This document shows, one piece after another, positions 10,961-21,290 of a stretch of DNA of 64,000 nt (the stretch's first letter is position 1; each line of letters opens with the position of its first letter). A program made the position numbers and the translations under genes. The stretch comes from Manduca sexta. Its lineage: Eukaryota > Arthropoda > Insecta > Lepidoptera > Sphingidae. The notes under the pieces are model-generated. The model did not search any database. It saw nothing but the letters and a program-made list of their open reading frames with translations, and was not told the DNA's origin. Location: contig NC_051117.1 in the NCBI RefSeq assembly GCF_014839805.1, positions 5,642,001 to 5,706,000 of the forward strand. Direction: 5' to 3'.

Positions 10961-11276
10961 ATATTACGATTACTATATAAAAACGTTATTTTTAAGAGAA
11001 GATATTGATTATATTTTTGAGAGATACAATTAATTTAAGACAAATGCTTAGTTCAACAACTTGAGAATAAAGTTTTGTATATTGTTTCGCCATGTTCGGG
11101 GACACACGGCCCCTTAGACTCCCTCGAATACGGCCTGTTTGATTCTCGGATAAACAAACATTTGGATATTGTAAGATTGCCTGTGACGAGTGTTAGCTAG
11201 GCCTTATCAACGCCATTATTAGAACGAATTCTTAATTTGGAAATATTATAATGTAAATTATGTTTTTTGTATAAAA
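10961..11276. other. unannotated
   Basis: No recognised feature. Confidence 0.5.
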
Positions 11277-11583
11277 GTTTTTTTTTTTTATTTATATATT
11301 CCTTCCTAACCGAATTTCGGCCACGGCGGCCAGTCTCAACGGATATCAGCCGAGTGCTCAGGAGATATTATAGTGCACAAGAGCGCGCAATACACATGTG
11401 CACTCTTTGTTCCTTCTCTCCCATAGTCCGGTGAGGCGGCGATCTGACATGCGACTGAGTAATTTTTAAGATGGAAAAACCCACTCACAATTATTTTGGC
11501 CCGACCCGTTCTTTGATCCCAGGACCTTAGCGCGGTAATAATATCACCATAATCTTACCGTGTACAAATACTACGCCACTAAG
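11277..11583 (-). mobile_element. SINE-C, shorter copy
   Basis: Begins with a T run (11278-11290, the 3' tail on the minus strand), then tccttcctaaccgaatttc, gccacggcggccagtctcaa, gagatattatagtgcacaag and gtaatttttaagatggaaaa, ending at the tRNA-like head complement actacgccac. It lacks about 90 bp relative to 1837-2208. The retroposon at 11594-11909 inserted at its head end. Confidence 0.7.
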
Positions 11584-11919
11584 ACAGTCACCTTTTTTTT
11601 TTTTTTGGTTTCGCGGAGAAAGTGCCTTATTACTACCGTCCAGCCTTCGTGGGGGGCGACTGAGCGGTTATGCTGGGGTAACCGTGCCTTACGGCCCGGC
11701 GTTGAGCCGCCCGGATTTGATGGTGACCTTCGGGCGACCGCCGGGCCGAGTCCCTAACCCTATATACAACTTAACCTATGCACGGCCTTCCAGCTAAAAC
11801 TCCGCGGTGGCCCTCTTCGGCGCATTAGGGACGGCTGCGGGCTTCCTCTGACGTTAAAATGTCTAGTCTGCGACCGCAGCCACCACTGCACTAAGTCTGC
11901 ACTGTCTTAACAGTCACCT
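11584..11919 (-). mobile_element. GC-rich retroposon, 316 bp, 10-bp TSD
   Basis: ACAGTCACCT at 11584-11593 and 11910-11919 bounds an insert whose left end is a T run (poly-A on the minus strand) and whose body is GC-rich. This is the structure of a target-primed retroposon. The body differs from the GC-rich retroposon at 6458. It may be the 3' UTR of a 5'-truncated non-LTR element. The 65-codon plus frame at 11560-11757 is incidental. Confidence 0.85.
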
Positions 11920-12139
11920 AGAAAATTATCACATAAAACCGTGTGCAAAAATTAGTAAAACATAATATTCCTAATGGCATATTATCTTGGATGAAAACAT
12001 CGCAGTAATCCGATCCAAAGCATATGACGTCACTTCATAACTGTCGTGGCGTCCTTAAGACAACCTCTGTGGGTTAATTTATCTAACCACACTACCTAAC
12101 GTCAAGTTTAGGTCGCTGGATCATAATGGAAGATTAGTG
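11920..12139. other. unannotated
   Basis: No recognised feature. Confidence 0.5.
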
Positions 12140-12245
12140 GATATGGCCGGCATAATTGTGCCGACTGGCGAGGAATAATCATCTCTCGTCGGACATCATC
12201 TTGAGCCCTCTTCATTTACCAATGGTGCTGTGGAGTTCACAAAAT
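12140..12245 (+). repeat. SINE-D 3' fragment, diverged
   Basis: Contains ggccggcataattgtgccga, gaggaataatcatctctcgt and ccaatggtgctgtgg, aligned in order with the 3' half of 34148-34400 and 48188-48440. No poly-A tail remains; the adjacent 12249-12402 element starts where it ends. Confidence 0.6.
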
Positions 12246-12248
12246 ATC

Positions 12249-12402
12249 AGTGGCGAAAGATGTTATTTTTCGAAAAGGAACCCGACATAACCTATAGGTA
12301 CTAATATGCAGAAATGCGGTCTACAAATCGTTCTTATGATAATTAAATTTTACATAAATTACGAAAAGGGAGGCAATCGGGTTATATGGACCCTTGGCCA
12401 CA
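12249..12402. mobile_element. short TIR element, copy 1 (AGTGGCGA family)
   Basis: 154 bp with left end agtggcgaaag and right end cccttggccac, imperfect inverted repeats. Interior landmarks cgacataacctataggtact, aatatgcagaaatgcggtct and acgaaaagggaggc match 34811-34965, which has nearly the same length. It is non-coding, a MITE. Superfamily is unclear because no target duplication could be fixed. Confidence 0.7.
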
Positions 12403-12469
12403 GGTATATAAGTTACTTCCAATCCAAAAATGTGCTTTATAGGTCTTTAAAATACTTATTTTAATTTTT

Positions 12470-12495
12470 TTACTTGATCCACTTGGATCAAGTAA
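12470..12495. repeat. perfect 11-bp hairpin
   Basis: ttacttgatcc, loop actt, ggatcaagtaa. Isolated; no U-run context that would argue for a function. Confidence 0.7.
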
Positions 12496-12525
12496 CAAAT
12501 AGCATTTGTTTATAATATTAATAAT

Positions 12526-12840
12526 AATATCAGCCCTGTATTATATACTGTCCCAGTGTTGGGCACGGACCTCCTCTACTACTGAGAGGGATTAGGTCTT
12601 AGTCCACCACGCTGGCCCAGTGCGGATTGGTAGACTTCACACACCCTCGAAAATTCCTATAGAGAATTTCTCAGGTATGCAGGTTTCCTCACGATGTTTT
12701 CCTTCACCGTTAAAGCAATAATTCACAAAGAATACACACATATTTTTTTAGAAACGTCAGATGTTTGCCCTTGGGATTTGAACCTGCGGACATTCGTCTC
12801 GGCAGTCCGTTCCACAATCAAGTAGACTATCGCCGCTTTT
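12526..12840 (-). mobile_element. SINE-A, complete or nearly so
   Basis: Read on the minus strand it starts with gcgatagtctacttgattg and a tRNA-like head (nggaacggactgccgagacg), has a B box GGTTCAAATCCC (complement at 12773-12784), then cctcacgatgttttcc complement, ggtggactaagacctaatcc, and ends gtatataatacagggctgat with a TTATTATTA tail. Head, body and simple-repeat tail are the parts of a tRNA-derived SINE transcribed by Pol III. Other copies: 17659-17877, 25008-25146, 43711-43980, and the split copy at 48725-49425. Confidence 0.85.
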
Positions 12841-13052
12841 TAATACTTGTTTACTAGTACAAAAGTTGTATAAGCCTTGTGAATACTGTACCTTGTGACC
12901 CGCGTCTCACTTACCTTACCTCGTCATTTCATGTAGCCCGGGGACATTTCCAGTGCGTCTGTCGGAATGTTTCAGAAACTAGATCAAAAAGAATGTGTTT
13001 AAGCGAAATACCGCTGTAATGAGTCGTATTCTATAAATAGTTTTATGTATGT
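12841..13052. other. unannotated
   Basis: No recognised feature. Confidence 0.5.
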
Positions 13053-13540
13053 GTAACAACGATTGCGTTAAATATATGGTTAAGTTGTAAAAAGAATTAA
13101 AATTCAAATTGGTTTATATTTTGTACTACAAAGACTTAAAAATTACATAGAAATCACAAAAATTGTTTTAATTACTAATATTTCCAGAGGTTCTCGAACT
13201 GGACGACGCCTGTATCTTAGAAAACCAACATAAGAGATAACATTAAGAATAAAATAATGATAATATTCGAATATAAAATTGTAAATTGATTATGTACCCA
13301 GTTCGTTTCTTAGGAATTTAACGCGATTGCGTTAAATATCTGGTTGAGTAGTAGAGAATGCGTTTGTTATAATTCTGTCTTTACATAACTGTGTATAAGG
13401 TCCAAATAAATAAATACAATTGTAATGCATTACATATATGGGTATAAATTATTAATTTTATTTTTACACTTTCTATGCATAAATGTATAAAGACGGATTT
13501 GGTGCCGAAGACATTCTCTACTAGTCAACATTTGAGTCAT
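13053..13540. repeat. local direct and inverted repeats, possible decayed MITE
   Basis: gattgcgttaaatatatggt at 13061 recurs as gattgcgttaaatatctggt at 13325. The second copy begins an inverted arrangement: ggttgagtagtagagaatg (13342-13360) faces cattctctactagtcaac (13512-13529), and tctgtctttacataa faces tgtataaagacggat inside it. This looks like an approximately 215-bp inverted-repeat element (13325-13540) with a stray arm at 13053. Confidence 0.5.
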
Positions 13541-14390
13541 GCAGAGATGAAAAAAAAAATATGATCCAATTAACAACATAATTACAAAATAAGATGGATG
13601 TTTGTTAGAAACACTGAATGAAATTCAAGACATCAATAGTGCAAACCCTATACTAGAACTGCATAAACGAAGCAATAAAGTAGGTACATCATAGACCTTT
13701 AATCCTCGAAAAGACTTCTACCCTGTTGATGACGAGCTTAATCTAGCCTGTCAAATTAATATTAAAATACGACTATTTCTACTTGTTACCCATTAACACA
13801 AATAAGACATTTGTCTCAGCGCAATTGTCGAATTTACAGCGCTGCGTCTCGGCTCGCGTGCCTGGCTACCTTGTCTGACCAGTGATAGTTAACTAGTGTA
13901 GACAAAATACGTAAGTACTCTCAATTCATTGGACTTTTATTAGTGATTTGACTTTCACATAAATTAGGAGCATAATACACTAATACAATTTGAATAGTCA
14001 TACTTACATGCGAAGTCCTTCCAGCCACAGTCGGGTAATAAAGTAGATTTTACACCAAATCACCCAGAGTAAGCCATGTGAAATAATATATTCCAGCAAT
14101 TATCCCATCTATATATCACTTCAGTACATTAAACGCGAAAGAAGTGCGAATCAAAAAGGTAATTCGGTGAAACTTTAATTAGCATGTGAATAGAAATAGT
14201 CGCAGCTAAGAACAATGCAAGGGCGAGCCGTTTTAATAAAATATGTTGACTCAGTTCAAATTTGTTACCAATCGTGTGAGGTAAATTTAATTTTCTCAAT
14301 TTAATTCGCATTTCGCTCCTAAGGGAGCTTGGATGTGCGAATAAAGTATTAGATGTGGTGAATGTGAGATGTTTATGTGTGGAGACAATG
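13541..14390. other. unannotated, about 850 bp
   Basis: No repeat or gene recognised. The 60-codon minus frame at 14129-14311 is unsupported. Confidence 0.5.
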
Positions 14391-14514
14391 ATGTTCTATT
14401 TTTAAATTGTTTTTATTTATTTCTTTTGCAGCAGATGTTCCATTTTTAAATTGTTTTATTTTTTTTCTTTTATACTACAGCTGTTGTATTTCTAAATGCA
14501 ATTGTTTTTTTCAG
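14391..14514 (+). repeat. degenerate tandem repeat, 44-49-bp unit
   Basis: Three units (14391-14434, 14435-14483, 14484-14514), each starting like atgttctatttttaaattg and ending in a pyrimidine tract plus AG: ttcttttgcag, cttttatactacag, gtttttttcag. Each unit therefore resembles a 3' splice site. No exon follows that I can support. Confidence 0.75.
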
Positions 14515-15166
14515 TTTATGAGGCTGACGTAATTCATGGTTATTTGATGTACATGTGAATGTATATATATACATAAGCTTCTGTTTTGAACGTTAGGTAG
14601 GTATACGATTAGGGTTCACTTTAGCGTGCTTATGTCTGTCCAACAATTTAAAGGCGAACCCACATAACATTTCACAATAATCTAGATTCTTGAGATGTAT
14701 AAAACGTTGCAACTGCATCCAGGTTAGAAAATGCGAGCCGAGCCTAGGTCTAAAGTAGGGGGAATGCGGTCAGTCGGCCGACACAAAAAGGGCTGTGACT
14801 TTGAAGGAACACCGCGATGTCGGTTATAATGTAACATACGCGCGATATGACGTAATCACCCAAACGTACAGTCAGGTACGAAACAAACAAATTTAAACTC
14901 TAATTCACCTACTAGATGGCATCGAAATGTTTTTTACTTATAGCCAGAGTAAATAAGTCTTTTTAGCTGTTTCTGGCGAAAAATAAGTCAGTAAGGACAG
15001 AATAACTTTGGCGATTTAGTTTACAACGATCAGAGTTTTTGGGGCTGACTGTACATTACTTCCTTATTATTAGATGGTAGATCGCGGGCATGCGAAAAGC
15101 AGGAAAAGAAATCGTCTATTTCTTTCGCTAATCTTCAAGTACTTGCAGTGAGTCACTTATTTACTT
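14515..15166. other. unannotated
   Basis: No recognised feature apart from a weak short inverted repeat agaaat...atttct near 15105. Confidence 0.5.
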
Positions 15167-15218
15167 TGATTTAGATTTCAGTTACAACATAATAATGTTG
15201 TAACTGAAATCTAAATCA
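15167..15218. repeat. perfect 24-bp hairpin with 4-nt loop
   Basis: Left arm 15167-15190 starts tgatttagatttcag; loop aata; right arm 15195-15218 is its exact complement. No mismatch in 24 pairs. Confidence 0.95.
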
Positions 15219-16315
15219 TCACTATAAACATTCTTATACATTGCATGTGTCAGTACAGGAAAAAGTATACTAAAACTAAAAAGAGCCGTTCACAGTAACA
15301 TTGATAGAAAATACAGATTTATTTATAAGACGTGGGCTTTATTTCTGTACCAATCGATTTGCAGAAATAGTTAAGCCTAGATCTAGATTACGTTAAACTT
15401 TGAAATCGGCCGAGCTGTTTTGAAATAGCCGTTTAAAGAATTTACTCGTAAGGTAAAATATCGTGTGAAAAGTTTTAAGAACTCCAACTTTTATAGCATA
15501 TTTATATTTTTACTAGTATAAGATTTAAGGTTTTTAAAGAACAAGTACTAATAAATCCCAATTTACATAAAAAGGATGAGGTATAAAGAATTTGAAACTT
15601 CTGAACTCGAAAAACTCCAATATTAAGTACACGTGCACTTAATAAGGTAGTACCAACATAAAACGAATAAGAACAGACCGGTTCGATTTTCGAATTTTTG
15701 ACGACACTCTCAACGTCGTCGCGACGTCGAGGCGTCACTTGAACCACGCCTGTAATTACATCCCCGTCCGCTCGGAGGCGCTAGTGTCGCACACCAGTAC
15801 ACGTTGACACCCAATCACGTACATTCACCTCGTATTTACGGGTCACATCAGTATTGCTTTTATAGCAAACATTTACCCACAAACACAGTAAGACTCTCCT
15901 CGCAAATCTAAGGATTAACGTCAAAGGGCCACGCAATTCTGAAAATGCATTTTTATAAATGCCCGCTTTGAATAGGAATATTTTGTCAGCGGATCCCGGG
16001 TGAATTCTATCGGATCAGCCGATTACATCTTCCTTTCGGAGGTAGGTCATTCCGGAGAATTTACCGGATAAATGTTATTAAAGGCGAACACTCGAGTATG
16101 ACTTTATTGAATTACTTCAGAAGATTCGGGCGATTAGATATTTTTTCTTTAAGTTTTGTTTTGTAAAATGATTTGCTTCGGAGTTTATTTTCTGCCTCTA
16201 CTGACTTGCAAATAGTGACCTAAATTACATAATTTATGTAAACTATCAGGGTGAAGTAATAATAAAAGTTAGGCACCAAGTTTTTGGATTTCGCACTGAC
16301 GAGAGTATAAAACGA
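15219..16315. other. unannotated, about 1.1 kb
   Basis: Unique-looking sequence with a CpG-richer patch at 15710-15800. The 81-codon minus frame 15502-15747 has no recognisable domain. Confidence 0.45.
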
Positions 16316-16530
16316 AACAAACATCACGCCTTTATCCCTGAATGGGTCGGTAATGGTGCAACTAGGGTACCTAATTTTCGCCACGAGTTCAGTTCTATAA
16401 TGGTCAAACCTACCACCTACCACAAATAACAGACTCTGAGCAGAAAAATTAGATATAATTTTGCCCGAGTCAGGATTCAAACCCGTGACGTCAATGTGGT
16501 GCCGCGCACTAAAACTACGTCACCGGCCCC
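16316..16530 (-). mobile_element. SINE-B, diverged copy
   Basis: acatcacgcctttatccctg, ctgagcagaaaaat, gtcaggattcaaacccgtg (B-box complement, one change from consensus) and aaaactacgtcaccggc follow the order of the intact copy at 47601-47865. TGACGTCA at 16486 lies inside it. Confidence 0.7.
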
Positions 16531-17253
16531 AGTGACTGACCAGTCTAAGGAAAGGATGCTGGTAAATTTTGTCCATAACTGGATAGTAGTCCGGATATAT
16601 ACCACAAACTCACTTCAAGACTTCACCCCCACAACCGTAGTCTCGTCCTTGCCGTTGAGAATCCCGCGTTCCGTGCTGTCCCGACCCTTTTTAATAGTTC
16701 CGGTCCACGAGCGGACAATGACGTCATTGGGTAGACTAGTTTATTTCATCCCTTAATCGCTGATCTCTCCATCCTCTTCTAACCGTTTTGAGCCAAGATT
16801 CGTCACCCGTTAGTAAGTTGCTATGAACATGGTCACTCAATTCAAAGGGTTAGAAGCCCACCCCAAAATCCGGTGTTTATATGAGCCGACTCGTATCATG
16901 CTATCAAACGTGATGGTTAGATGAAAAAAACAAAACTCCATATTCCGAGGTTACGTTGTATAGTTCCGGTAAGCAAGACTACATAATACTTTCGTTGAAG
17001 AACTTAACTCGTCTCGTTAATCGAGTACGGCTATTTGTAGCTACATTGTTCTTACTGGTTCAGGGTTGGTCATTATGCCAGGACAAAAAAAAGTATCAAC
17101 TTACGCGATTTTTCATGATAAATGTAGGTTCCAAATCCAAAAATCACACTAACGTTTTTAGTGGCTAGAATAGCATTTCTGATAATAGTGGTTAATTTCG
17201 ACCTTTGTATCGATTTCGTCTTATTAAAGCAATCGCTAAAATTATAAATCTTT
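16531..17253. other. unannotated
   Basis: Slightly CpG-richer to 16760, with a palindromic TGACGTCA near 16719. Frames at 16496-16756 and 16956-17168 are not recognisable proteins. Confidence 0.45.
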
Positions 17254-17430
17254 TCTAATTAATAAAGCTTAAGAGTTTGTTTGAAGTCGCTAATCCCGGG
17301 AACTACTAAACCGATTTGGACGTTTTTTTCACTAATAGGAAACTACATTACTCCTGAATGCTATAGGCTACTTTTTATCCCGGGAAAAACATTATTACGC
17401 GAGCGTAGCCACGAGCTTGGTCTTGTAATA
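17254..17430 (+). mobile_element. small Helitron, plus strand, decayed 3' end
   Basis: Starts TCTAATTAATAAAGCTTAAG, then gtttgtttgaagtcgctaat, cccgggaactactaaaccga, ctataggctactttttatcc and a decayed terminal hairpin gcgagcgtagccacgagc. Same family as 26383-26540 and the minus-strand 3640-3811. Confidence 0.65.
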
Positions 17431-17658
17431 ATTTACATAAATTAACCTTCCATCAATATGAATCCAGCTTGGTATGGTTTTAGCTTCCTTTATAAAGGTA
17501 AATAGAATTAAAAAGCTTGCCACAACTATTGAACATAAATATTTTACTGTTACATATTTGTTTCTCTTCTTGAATATAATTGAATGAAGTCACAAGCTTC
17601 AAAGAATCTTGTGATCCTCAGACACTAGAAGGTATGTAATATAATGTTTAAATATATA
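17431..17658. other. unannotated AT-rich DNA
   Basis: No recognised feature. Confidence 0.5.
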
Positions 17659-17877
17659 TAATATCAGCCCTGTATTATATACTGTTCCGCAGCTGGGCAC
17701 GGGCTACCTCTACTACTGAGAGGGATTAGGCCTTAGTCCACCACGCTGGCCTAGTGATTCACAAAGAATACTCACATCATTTTAGAGTCAATGTCGGAGC
17801 TCTTTGCACTTGGGATTCGGACCTACGGACATTCATCTCGGCAGTCTGTTCCACACTCAACTAAGCAATCCCCGTTT
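17659..17877 (-). mobile_element. SINE-A with internal deletion
   Basis: Carries both the 3' end (atcagccctgtattatatac) and the head (ggacattcatctcggcagtc, gttccacactcaac). About 100 bp between ggcctagtg and attcacaaagaata (present in 12526-12840) are missing at 17757. Confidence 0.8.
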
Positions 17878-18599
17878 ATAATGTTTAACAATGTGTTTAA
17901 TGGCAAAAACAGACAATACCTAGACGAACACTCATTCAATAAAGACCTGCTTTCAAGTTAATGTTCAAAGTCCAGTTAATTTTTTTATACCTATTAAACA
18001 TTACAACATAGACACGTGTATAGCTGTGAACAGGATGCACAATGAGTGCATTAAATGACGTTAGTTCCAGCCTTTAGTCGTATCAAACAAATCAAATCTC
18101 GTGCTCATCAATCCGCCTTTTCGACATTGACAAATTGGGTCTATCCCGGAAATCAAACTGCACTTTAATACCTAGCCTACGCACGCTCAATGATGAAGTA
18201 ACCGACAAACACTCGTGTTAAATGTAAGAACAGTAGGTACGGAGTCAATTTCTCGCTTTTTTCCATATTCTTCAGAGTTCAACGTTCCGATATGAATACA
18301 TGGATATCAACACCTCTTCAATATGAAAACATCTATTTTCAACGAAAACTGTTTCAATTTAATATTTTCTTGAAGATTGAAACTTTATTTAGATAAAAAC
18401 TACGAATGATTTTAAAAAGAGATACTAGCTTACAATGTACAGAAGCGGGTAATCTTCTGTAGGAGTTTTTAAGAATTTAGTTCACCTATGCTCTAGCGCA
18501 AGAATAATCGTCTAGACCTGCATTCATTGAGCATTACGGTTAGATTAAACAGGTAGCAGTCCGCTGTAAATTCGATTGTAGGTAGAAATACAAGCTTTA
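17878..18599. other. unannotated DNA upstream of the CpG island
   Basis: Repeat-free as far as can be seen; could include distal promoter sequence. No motif cluster recognised. Confidence 0.4.
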
Positions 18600-18940
18600 A
18601 GCTCTGTTAAGCTGTGTCTTTACCGAATGGAAAGCGTGGGCCAAGAGACAAAGAAGCCGCTTGCCGCTGCCGCGTGCAGTGCCGTGCACCGTGCGATCCG
18701 TGCGGTGGTGTGCGGTGGCGCGCGGTGGCCGCCGTGTCCAACACGTCTCCCGGTTTCATTATCTCCTACCTATCGCGCGCAGGGCTCCCCAATCAGTGGT
18801 CTGAGGCCGCTCTAGGCCGACGCACTCGTCGACATAACACGTGCATTACTCACGAAATATTTTCATAAAACCGAACCGAACGCACCCGTCGCGGCCCGCC
18901 CCGCGACCCCGCGACCCCGCGCACCCGGCAAAACCAGTTC
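18600..18940 (+). promoter_or_regulatory. CpG-rich upstream promoter region
   Basis: GC and CpG content rise abruptly against AT-rich surroundings. Features in order: a degenerate CGTGC-rich run (18675-18725), a CCAAT box CCAATCA at 18789-18795 (about -150), a canonical E-box CACGTG at 18838-18843 (about -100), and a GACCCCGC direct repeat near 18903-18920. There is no TATA box at -30. These are motif matches by eye; binding is inferred. CACGTG is used by bHLH factors such as CLOCK/CYCLE, Myc and USF types. Confidence 0.55.
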
Positions 18941-18973
18941 AGTTCGTGCCCGGCTGCCGTGCGCGTCGGTCGT
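18939..18973 (+). promoter_or_regulatory. Inr + DPE core promoter, TSS predicted at 18941
   Basis: TCAGTT at 18939-18944 fits the arthropod initiator TCAKTY with A+1 at 18941. GGTCGT at 18968-18973 fits the downstream promoter element RGWYVT at every position and sits at exactly +28 to +33, the strict spacing required in known DPE promoters. The +18 to +29 stretch matches 9 of 12 positions of the MTE consensus. No TATA box precedes it. TATA-less DPE promoters in insects often drive developmental genes. Confidence 0.65.
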
Positions 18974-19200
18974 TTGTCGGGGAGTGACGTCATCGCGTTG
19001 TGTTACGAAAAAACAACCTTTTGTACCAAAACCAAAAGCAGTGCTGTGGATTCGTATTATTACAGTGGTCGTGTGAGATTGTGCGTTCATGTTGTGATGT
19101 TGTACGAGATGTTTTAGTGTGTACGGCGATATAGAGTGATACGGGTGCCGCCTGCCGTCGCCGGACTCGTTTTCTCTCTCGATCTCGGGATATCATTAAG
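18941..19200 (+). other. candidate first exon, probably 5' UTR
   Basis: Begins at the predicted start site and stays CpG-rich. A usable but modest 5' splice site AAG|GTATTT falls at 19200/19201. Alternatives are GTAAGG at 19229 or read-through to about 19460. No convincing long ORF begins here; frames of 60-86 codons on both strands (for example 19279-19464 plus) have no recognisable domain. The gene cannot be named because no coding exon is in view. Downstream exons would lie to the right, possibly beyond the window. Confidence 0.4.
18985..18992. promoter_or_regulatory. CRE palindrome TGACGTCA
   Basis: Full consensus CREB/ATF site at about +45 of the predicted start site. The same octamer also occurs elsewhere (16486, 16719, 59342), so only its position makes it notable. 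Confidence 0.5.
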
Positions 19201-19560
19201 GTATTTATTGTTACACCAGCTCATTGTTGTAAGGAATTCTTTCCGCGGCCCTCGTGTACGGTTGAATCGATAGTCTCGATGTCGGTGGAGTGGTGTTTGA
19301 GTGTGGCGGCTCGTTTGGTTGCTCGTCTAGGTGGCACGACGCGGTGTAAAGAGCCGATTTTGAATCGCAGATTGTTGATGGTGTTTGTGGATTTGCATTG
19401 TAGATGCGTTCAACATGCACCGTCGAATATCGTAGGGCCCGAGAGCGGATTCCACTCTGAGTAGGCGACTATTAATTAGGCGGTTCGCTGTAACGGTACC
19501 GCTGGCCGGGCGGCAGAGACGGCCACCGACTAGTCGCTAGGGTCGGGGACCACTTGACGA
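19201..19560 (+). promoter_or_regulatory. CpG-rich continuation of the island
   Basis: CpG-rich, repeat-free sequence after the candidate donor site; either the remaining first exon or proximal intronic regulatory DNA. Confidence 0.4.
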
Positions 19561-21029
19561 TCTTTTGATATCTTCGTCTCTGGATGCGATAACAATTAAA
19601 TTAATCGCTTCTCCGTCACGATTACCAACGAGCGTCGGCGGAGCCGCGTCTACGGAGCTTTATAGAGCTTTTAATGACACTAACAAACACTTCCCGGTTT
19701 CCCACATCGGCGATAATGTAAAACAATTCGCGCATTCCGCCGTTTGAGACAAATAATAATGCCGTAACATAATTAACCAGGGTTAATTAATACCACCTCA
19801 TTGTATACACACATTAGTGTAATATCAATTACTATGATTGTAGGCAAATAAGGGAAATTCGTATTTTGCAAGGTTTGCAGAGGTCAAATGACAGATGGCG
19901 CCAGTTGTGGGAAAACATTGTGCTGTTACCGATGTAAACTCGAATCATAGTTATGGGCCGAATCTTTATTGTTAATTACACGATACAACGTAATGGATAG
20001 CTCTGAAATGTATTCCGACACAACAACAATCACGAACGCTAATTTAATGGGTACAAACAGGCAAACACCTATCCATTTGCAATAATTGTAAATATTTTAT
20101 TTTTGGAATTTGCGATATTTTTAGCTAGGGTAATTGTGGATTTAAACTGCAATAAATAATACACACGCTGCATTACAGATTTTTTTTTTAAATTACACTG
20201 AAATTAGGCAATTAATATTTTGGAAAATGTAGCACAGACTAATGTTTCGAAATCTAACACCCAAATTGCATTGCATTTAAAATATATTTTTGTGGATAAA
20301 CTGCAGTCCACATTTTATTACGGCAAATGATTGTGTGTAAAGAAAGTCCGTTGTAATTTTATTGCAAATAAAAAGCATACCAAGCAAAGAGGCCGGATTA
20401 AACTTCCAAAAAATGTTTGTCCATAAATACCGGGCAAGATTAAAAAGTTCCATCGTAAAATATCTTCATAACGTGGTCATTGTAAAAAAACAATGTCGGT
20501 TTCGTATTCGTGTTTTATTGTCAAAATTTGAATACTTACAACGGATCGCATAATTTTATAGACAATTTAAGGGTTACTTTTACAAGATGAAACCGTTGAT
20601 TTAGTCATAAAATAACTCGTAAAATGAGTATTGATAGCGTTTATATGCGAGATGATATGGTGGTTTTAATATTACATTAATTTTGGAATCTATATTTGGA
20701 CATAAAATTTGTAACGACAAAGTTATTCGTGTGTTGCAATACGTACCTATATTTATTAGCGTTCTTTATTATGTTACAACATATAGCGGGACAAGCAAAC
20801 AGTGTCGAATGTTAATCACACAAATCAAATGACACATCGACTATGGAATGAGATACATCGTATTCTTACGATTTGAAACAATTAATTTTATCTTGCATGT
20901 TTAACAATGTTGTTAGTCACGGCCAGATAGATTACAACATTTTCGCAACACAAACAAAAAGTTAACGACTAAATCGATAAACCATCGCTTTCTAAATTCG
21001 TTCAATTTGCGTGTAAACTGCTAAAAAAG
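19561..21029. other. unannotated, about 1.5 kb
   Basis: CpG content falls to background by about 19750. No repeats recognised, unlike the flanks of the window; this would fit a first-intron region under constraint. Confidence 0.4.
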
Positions 21030-21290
21030 TATGTGGTGAACCAACAGTTCATTTTCCGGCGCACGTGTCGCGATAGTTTTTCGAGCATGCCTCAAAGCGT
21101 TAATTTGGCGCGTAAAAACTCTCAGTCCGGAAACATGGCGTCGCATCGGTATCGAACAGATGTTGACATGTGTCGCGACACCCGCTACTCGTGGCTGTAT
21201 GCACGACGCCCTGGGCTAATTGACTGGGGTAAACGAGTGGTGCGTTCCGATTTACGTGCGCGTGGGTACGTTCTTCACAAATCGGGGTGA
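21030..21290. promoter_or_regulatory. CpG-richer island, candidate intronic element
   Basis: Repeat-free patch, clearly richer in CpG than its neighbours, with gtgtcgcgacac near 21169-21180 as a palindrome. Frames of 83-85 codons are open on both strands, which happens readily in CpG-rich DNA; no domain is recognisable. Confidence 0.3.

Noticed and set aside
15167..15218. microRNA precursor
   Set aside because: A 24-bp perfect stem with a 4-nt loop is too short and lacks the bulges and lower stem of insect pre-miRNAs.
18614..19196. Overlapping plus and minus frames in the CpG island as coding exons
   Set aside because: Open frames on both strands are expected from high GC; residue composition is low complexity and no domain is seen.
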